DNA of 64,000 nt from a virus. The translations under genes were made by a program, and so were the position numbers. Where the stretch lies: the IMG/VR virus record IMGVR_UViG_3300025131_009739, positions 62,001 to 126,000 of that record; one strand, written 5' to 3'. The notes under the pieces were generated by a model that ran no database searches, had not been told where the DNA came from, and saw nothing but the letters and a program-made list of their open reading frames with translations. Positions within the stretch are counted from its first letter, which is position 1; the number at the start of each line of letters is the position of its first letter. This document shows, piece after piece, positions 59,574 to 64,000 of this stretch.

Positions 59574-60710
59574 TTAAAAGACTTTTTCTAATCCTGTGTC
59601 TCTCAATATAGAAACCTTTAAAGATTTGTCAAAGTTTTTACGTATCTTTTTAGCTACTTCATCAGAATAACTCGCTGCCATAACAACAACTGCTTCGACC
59701 GGGTTGGTTTCTAGATTTTCTGCAGAGACGATTGGAACGTGTGTAGCAGGAGTATACTTGCCTTGTTTAAACGGGGCGTCATCTACAACATATTTTATTT
59801 TATCTTTTAAGTCTGCTAAAGCAATAACTGCTAATGCCTGATGGCCAGCTCCCCACACTGCCACACTTTCAAAATTATCAACATATTGTTTTATTTCATT
59901 TTTAATATATTCTTGATGTTTTTGAAAATCCGATATATCTAACTTCTTTCTTTTTCTAACGACTGCTGAAATAATATAATCATACCAAATTTCATTACAT
60001 TCAACAACCTCAAGCCCATTGTGAATTAATGCTGCTTCCAAAGTATCTTTTGTAAAATAAAATAAATGGTCATTTATAAATTCTGAAAAAAGTTTATTTT
60101 GTATAATCATGTTGAAATTAGGCACCTCGATAAGACCTATTCCATCATCAGTTAAATTATTTACTATACCTTTAAGGACAATATTTGGATCTGGCAAATG
60201 CTCGAAAAAATTCATTATGAAAAATGCTTCGAAAGGGTGCCCTTGTATAGAATCTTTATCATTTTCAATATATTTTTTTGAAACATTCAAACCATTTGAA
60301 ACGCAATGATCAACTGACTCCTGTGAATATTCTATACCATATGCCTCAACGCCAGATTCATTCATAAGAGATAAATATTCTCCCTTGCCGCAACCAACTT
60401 CTAAAACCTTTTTACCATAAAGATTATATTTTTCTACAAAGTTCTCAAATTGTTTTAACCTGAACTCTCTCATTTCTTCTGAAAACGCTGCAGCTCTTAT
60501 AACCTCTTTATAATATGACACAGGATCATTCATTAGTTGTACTAATCCGCAGCCAGAACACTGGTATACATCTAAATCAACCCCATTGTCATATTGTAGG
60601 GAATCTCTATCTGGCATGTTTTGTGCCGCCTTTGGCATATTTTTATATTGCAAAAGAGGTTCTTCAAAAAGATTATTCTTGCAAACTCTACATTTATTTT
60701 TAGTATTCAA
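59574..60710 (-). CDS. Sugar C-methyltransferase (Methyltransf_13/14 architecture)
   Basis: A 378-residue protein with three parts. N-terminal zinc ribbon (CRVCKNN, then CSGCGLVQL), middle class I SAM fold (KVLEVGCGKGEYLSL; GIEYSQESVDHC), and C-terminal VAVWGAGHQALAVIAL. This combination is typical of NDP-keto-sugar C-methyltransferases, which act at C3 of 4-keto-sugars. The start is a TTG at 60710 with AGGA upstream; no suitable ATG exists. It overlaps the epimerase gene by 11 bases. Confidence 0.8.
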   Translation of the reverse strand: MNTKNKCRVCKNNLFEEPLLQYKNMPKAAQNMPDRDSLQYDNGVDLDVYQCSGCGLVQLMNDPVSYYKEVIRAAAFSEEMREFRLKQFENFVEKYNLYGKKVLEVGCGKGEYLSLMNESGVEAYGIEYSQESVDHCVSNGLNVSKKYIENDKDSIQGHPFEAFFIMNFFEHLPDPNIVLKGIVNNLTDDGIGLIEVPNFNMIIQNKLFSEFINDHLFYFTKDTLEAALIHNGLEVVECNEIWYDYIISAVVRKRKKLDISDFQKHQEYIKNEIKQYVDNFESVAVWGAGHQALAVIALADLKDKIKYVVDDAPFKQGKYTPATHVPIVSAENLETNPVEAVVVMAASYSDEVAKKIRKNFDKSLKVSILRDTGLEKVF

Positions 60711-61593
60711 ATTTTTTTCCTAATAAAATTTCTTCTTTTAAAATGTGCTTGTTTTCTTCGTACCATTTATACATATTTCTAAGTGAAACATCAATTGGAG
60801 TAAGTGTCAAATCTTTTATTTCGTTTAAAAGTAAAGAATTGTCTCCACTATATTCTCTTCCAGAACCACCAACTGTTATTTCTAAATCTTTTGAAGATAT
60901 CTTTACAACTTTCTCTGCAACTTCTCTCCAAGCAAATGGCCTTCCGTGGCAAACATTGTATACGTTTTTTTTAGGTTTATTTTCTATAAACCATTCTATA
61001 ACCTTAACAAGATCGTCGATATATAAGAAATCATATAAAGAATCTTGTTTAACATGAATTGGCATGCCAAGCGCGGCCTTACTACTAATATTAGAAATAA
61101 AACGATATCTCCAATCATCATATTTTCCAAACACAGCAAAGAGTCTAAGATTGTACACATTGTTGCTCGCTTGAGCATGTTTTGTCATCATATATTTTGA
61201 TAGACCATATTGGTCTTTAGGAACGTGTTTATCAAAATAATCTTCATCCATCAACGACTTCCAGTTGTCGCGATCAAATTCAGCACCAGAACCAAAAAAA
61301 ATCATTTTATCAAAATAGTCTCCACATCTTGCAACATTAGAAAACATCCTTAAGTTCATCTCTAAAACTTTATTTGGTTCTTTTGTAGTAAAATTAGGAG
61401 CAGCATCATAGTTTACAGCATTAATGACCACATCAAAATTATTCTTTTTAATGTAAGAAAAAACACTTTCTGAATCTAAAACATCTAGTTCTTTTCTACC
61501 TGGAGTATAAAAGTCATATTTGTCCTTAAGATTTTCAAATATATTTTTTGCTATAAAACCAGAACCGCCTGTAACCAAAACTTTTTTAGTCAT
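60700..61593 (-). CDS. NAD-dependent epimerase/reductase
   Basis: A 297-residue SDR: VLVTGGSGFIAKNI, FFGSGAEFD (Ser-Gly-Ala-Glu), and DQYGLSKY (Tyr-x-x-x-Lys). ATG at 61593 preferred over TTG 61599. Close to the TPP enzyme and the methyltransferase (overlap on both sides). Could be the 4-reductase of a branched sugar (YerF-like role), which is only inferred. Confidence 0.75.
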   Translation of the reverse strand: MTKKVLVTGGSGFIAKNIFENLKDKYDFYTPGRKELDVLDSESVFSYIKKNNFDVVINAVNYDAAPNFTTKEPNKVLEMNLRMFSNVARCGDYFDKMIFFGSGAEFDRDNWKSLMDEDYFDKHVPKDQYGLSKYMMTKHAQASNNVYNLRLFAVFGKYDDWRYRFISNISSKAALGMPIHVKQDSLYDFLYIDDLVKVIEWFIENKPKKNVYNVCHGRPFAWREVAEKVVKISSKDLEITVGGSGREYSGDNSLLLNEIKDLTLTPIDVSLRNMYKWYEENKHILKEEILLGKKFEY

Positions 61594-63370
61594 CGGCAAT
61601 TTTCATATTTGCATTAAATTCTTCTCGATCCAAAAGAGGCAAAAGATCTTCCATTGGTAATGCGATAAACGTGCCATCTTCTCTTTTATGTGTTGAATTT
61701 CTTGGCAAAGTTTCATGAGTGTGCAACATCATAACTTCACAAACAACGGGGCCATCTTCATCTAGCACTTCTTGAACTTGTTCATAAATATTATCTTGGT
61801 CCGTTATCCTAAAATATTTTATACCATAAGAATTAGAAATCTTTTCAAAACTAGGCAAAGTAACTCCACTGTTTTCTCCGCTAGCAAATTCATTTTTAAA
61901 ATGCTTTTCTTGAGAATTCCTTATAGAAACATATCCCCCATTATTTAATACAAAATATTTGATTGGTAAATTTAGTCTTCTAACTGTTTCTAACTCTTGA
62001 ATGTTCATTACAAAGCCGCCGTCTCCGTCGATACAAATAGTATGTCGGCGCTCTCCGGCGATACAGCCGCCAATGGATGCCGCAATACCAAAACCCATTG
62101 CGCCCAGTCCTTCGCTGTTAAATATTCTCATGCCTTTCGTAACTTTAAAAGATTGCATAGTGACTTCACTACAACAGCCTGAACTTCCAGGTATTAACAA
62201 GTCTGTCGGTTTAGCCAAATCAGATAGAACATCTATTAAAACGTAATTGTTGACATGTTCCTTTTGTTCCCAATATTCAGGAACAATAACAGGATATTTA
62301 GCTTGCCATTCTTTGCACTGTTGAAGCCACTTTGGAAATTCATTATTTTTTTGTTCTTTTTGATTCAATGCTTCTTCTATAAAATCTCCAGCATCAAAAT
62401 CTATAGAACAGTCAACATGAAATTGCATTTTTTCAATTTCGGCAGGGTCAATATCAACAATTACTTTCTTTGCTTTTCTTGCAAAGTTTTTGTGGTTAAA
62501 CGCTGTTTGACCATGATCCAATCTTGCACCAATAGATATAAACAAATCGGCAGTTTGTTGAGAAAAATTAGCTCCTCTTTGTGCCGCTAATCCCGGGCGC
62601 CCTACAAAAAGTGGATGTTCTTCTTCCATAAAATCTAACGACTTCCACGTTGTCATGACAGGAATATTTAAGAAATTAGCTAATTCTAAAAATTTCTCTT
62701 CAGCATTTGCAGATCTTATTCCATTGCCGGCAAGAATAACAGGTCTTTTGGAACTGTTTAATAATTCGTAAAAATAAGAAACTTTTTGTTTTAGTTCTTG
62801 CGTTCTATCTTCTTCTGACTCTTGTTCATATGACTTAAGTAAATTTATATCAATCTCTGTTGACTGGATATCAAGAGGTATCTCAATCCATACGGGGCCT
62901 TGACGACCAGTTGTTGCCAAATGCCAAGCTTTTTCTAAAACTGATTTAATATCATAAGGATTTAATACTGTAGTCGCATATTTTGTGATTGGTTTAACAA
63001 TACTGACTACATCTATTTCCTGAAATCCTATTTGTCTTACTTTTTTGTCTCCTCTAACATCTTTACTCTGTACTTGTCCTGAAAAGACAATCACAGGAAT
63101 CGAATCAAGCCATGCTGACGCTATCCCGGTAATAGTGTTCGTTGCTCCCGGGCCGGCAGTAACAAGACAAACTCCCGGCGAGTTATTGTATTGTGCATAT
63201 GCCTCTGCTGCGATGGCTGCTGCTTGTTCGTGCAAAGTACAAACATAATTTATATCACTCTTTCCAACAGAGTCTATTAATGGTAAACAAAAGCCACCAG
63301 AAAGAGTAAAAATGTCTTTAATACCTTTTGTTTCCAAAAATGAAACAACGTAATCTGATAGTTTTGTCAT
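61586..63370 (-). CDS. TPP-dependent enzyme, acetolactate synthase/YerE-like
   Basis: A 594-residue protein. Catalytic Glu E48 (CTLHEQAAAIAAEAYA), TAGPGATNTITG and a Mg/TPP motif from G449-D450-G451 to N476-N477. It lacks a clear reason to be a housekeeping acetolactate synthase: no small subunit gene is near, and the neighbours are sugar genes. YerE from Yersinia belongs to this family and adds a two-carbon unit from pyruvate to CDP-4-keto-3,6-dideoxyglucose; an RfbH-type gene is present in this window. It overlaps the epimerase. Substrate is inferred. Confidence 0.8.
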   Translation of the reverse strand: MTKLSDYVVSFLETKGIKDIFTLSGGFCLPLIDSVGKSDINYVCTLHEQAAAIAAEAYAQYNNSPGVCLVTAGPGATNTITGIASAWLDSIPVIVFSGQVQSKDVRGDKKVRQIGFQEIDVVSIVKPITKYATTVLNPYDIKSVLEKAWHLATTGRQGPVWIEIPLDIQSTEIDINLLKSYEQESEEDRTQELKQKVSYFYELLNSSKRPVILAGNGIRSANAEEKFLELANFLNIPVMTTWKSLDFMEEEHPLFVGRPGLAAQRGANFSQQTADLFISIGARLDHGQTAFNHKNFARKAKKVIVDIDPAEIEKMQFHVDCSIDFDAGDFIEEALNQKEQKNNEFPKWLQQCKEWQAKYPVIVPEYWEQKEHVNNYVLIDVLSDLAKPTDLLIPGSSGCCSEVTMQSFKVTKGMRIFNSEGLGAMGFGIAASIGGCIAGERRHTICIDGDGGFVMNIQELETVRRLNLPIKYFVLNNGGYVSIRNSQEKHFKNEFASGENSGVTLPSFEKISNSYGIKYFRITDQDNIYEQVQEVLDEDGPVVCEVMMLHTHETLPRNSTHKREDGTFIALPMEDLLPLLDREEFNANMKIADD

Positions 63371-63371
63371 T

Positions 63372-63833
63372 TTAGCTTTTTATTTCTACTAACTCTAAAG
63401 CGCATCTAATGCCAGTACTTGGCGGTACTCTATAACCAAAAAAAGTATGGAAGCTGCTAGCTCCTTCTTCTCCATATGCTAGTCCGGGAGGTATTATTAA
63501 TTTTCTTTTTTCGCCAACTTTCATGTCTAAAAATGCCTCATCAAAACCTTTTATTGAATCACCCTTTTTATATAAATCGTCTTTTGGCGTTTCTTGTCCA
63601 ATAACAAAATCAACAGGACCATTAAAAGGCTTATCTTCATATGTATCATCACAAAGCTCATCTACATATTCTTCGTTTTCATAATCATAATTTGATGTAG
63701 TGGTACCTTTAGAAAAGCATATTTCATAATGAGCTGATACTGTCTGTCCAACAACTGGCTTTTCTCCCGCACCTTCATGAACCTTCTTCATTTTCAAACC
63801 GCTTTGTGTTGCTGGCATATCATCAAAAGTCAT
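63372..63833 (-). CDS. FKBP-type peptidyl-prolyl isomerase with loop insertions
   Basis: A 153-residue single-domain protein. SIKGFDEAFLDMKVGEKRKLIIPPGLAYGEEGA is the family core (shortened: KGFDEAF, KLIIPPGLAYGEEGA), and YRVPPSTGIR with ALELVEI completes the last strands. Two insertions compared with a minimal FKBP: an acidic Tyr-rich one around residues 45-70 and one around 82-92. It may help fold phage proteins. The ATG lies inside the end of the preceding partial gene (11-base overlap). Confidence 0.85.
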   Translation of the reverse strand: MTFDDMPATQSGLKMKKVHEGAGEKPVVGQTVSAHYEICFSKGTTTSNYDYENEEYVDELCDDTYEDKPFNGPVDFVIGQETPKDDLYKKGDSIKGFDEAFLDMKVGEKRKLIIPPGLAYGEEGASSFHTFFGYRVPPSTGIRCALELVEIKS

Positions 63834-64000
63834 TGTCTATTTCCTCGTCTAACATATCGTGAACCGTCTTTAGATAACCAAGACATTTTTCAATTTTATC
63901 TTTTAATCTCATGTTTTCTTCTAAAAGCTCACGATATAAATCTCTGTAGTTATCTTTAAACGGAGCAACAGCACCTTCGCTGTACCCTGTTTGATCTACT
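63823..64000 (-). CDS. Partial gene, C-terminal end of unknown protein
   Basis: An open frame entering at the right edge and ending in TGA at 63823. The last 58 codons include APFKDNYRDLYRELLEEN and KIEKCLGYLKTVHDML, a charged, likely coiled-coil end. Its stop overlaps the FKBP start, supporting that it is real. Not identifiable from the fragment. Confidence 0.55.
   Translation of the reverse strand, partial: VDQTGYSEGAVAPFKDNYRDLYRELLEENMRLKDKIEKCLGYLKTVHDMLDEEIDNDF

Noticed and set aside
43960-63370. Island interpreted as a DNA-modification (glucosylated or hypermodified base) system
   Set aside because: No thymidylate synthase-like, nucleotide hydroxylase or DNA glycosyltransferase gene is visible; the set is typical of surface glycans.
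61586-63370. Housekeeping acetolactate synthase (IlvB) as host contamination
   Set aside because: No ilvN/ilvC neighbours; it overlaps sugar genes on both the strand and the message, so it belongs with the island.
1-64000. tRNA genes, CRISPR arrays, insertion sequences
   Set aside because: No clover-leaf-like conserved arm, spaced repeats, transposase or terminal inverted repeats were seen; gaps are too short for most of these.

Overview
The window looks like part of the genome of a large, AT-rich, T4-like tailed phage (Caudoviricetes, contractile tail), probably marine. The grounds are a gp55-type late sigma factor next to the small genes that commonly accompany it in marine T4-like phages, baseplate wedge proteins of the gp25 and gp6 types, gp5-like hub proteins with cell-wall hydrolase domains, virion proteins resembling those of marine myoviruses, and the start of a gp47/SbcD-type recombination nuclease gene. 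The host cannot be fixed from this sequence. No capsid, terminase, DNA polymerase, tRNA, integrase, CRISPR or transposon is visible. Every supported gene is on the minus strand, gaps are under about 75 bases, and many neighbours overlap by 1 to 30 bases, so the window reads right to left as one long transcription domain.

Right part (about 64000 down to 44000): a short partial gene and an FKBP-type prolyl isomerase, then a nucleotide-sugar and glycan island of about 19 kb. It holds a TPP enzyme of the acetolactate synthase/YerE type, NAD-dependent sugar enzymes, sugar methyltransferases, a radical SAM/SPASM enzyme with an IscA-type Fe-S carrier, GDP-mannose 4,6-dehydratase and GDP-fucose synthase, an RfbH-type 3-dehydrase next to a 4,6-dehydratase, nonulosonic-acid synthase (NeuB) and CMP transferase (NeuA) next to a candidate transferase, two SDRs around a VOC protein, cupins, a HAD phosphatase, a sulfotransferase fragment and a DegT aminotransferase. 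Together these could make GDP-fucose, a CMP-nonulosonate and a CDP-linked deoxy or branched sugar, to change host surface glycans or decorate the virion.

Middle (about 44000 to 41100): three small conserved genes, the late sigma factor gp55, an FtsZ/tubulin-family GTPase with an intact nucleotide signature and T7-loop aspartates, and a small overlapping partner gene.

Left-middle (41100 to 2330): tail and baseplate genes. Two tandem hub proteins share almost the same N-terminal domain but carry different lytic domains (amidase and M15-like peptidase). They are followed by a spike-like protein, a giant 3036-residue protein with an internal duplication, gp25, gp6, a 552-residue protein, a giant 3366-residue protein with a LamG-like domain, and six further virion proteins. 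A recurrent octamer TTATAATA lies just upstream of several of these and may be the late promoter.

Left end (2330 to 1): RuvC-like resolvase, DnaG-type primase, three small genes, and the 5' end of a gp47-like nuclease gene preceded by a near-perfect sigma70-type promoter.
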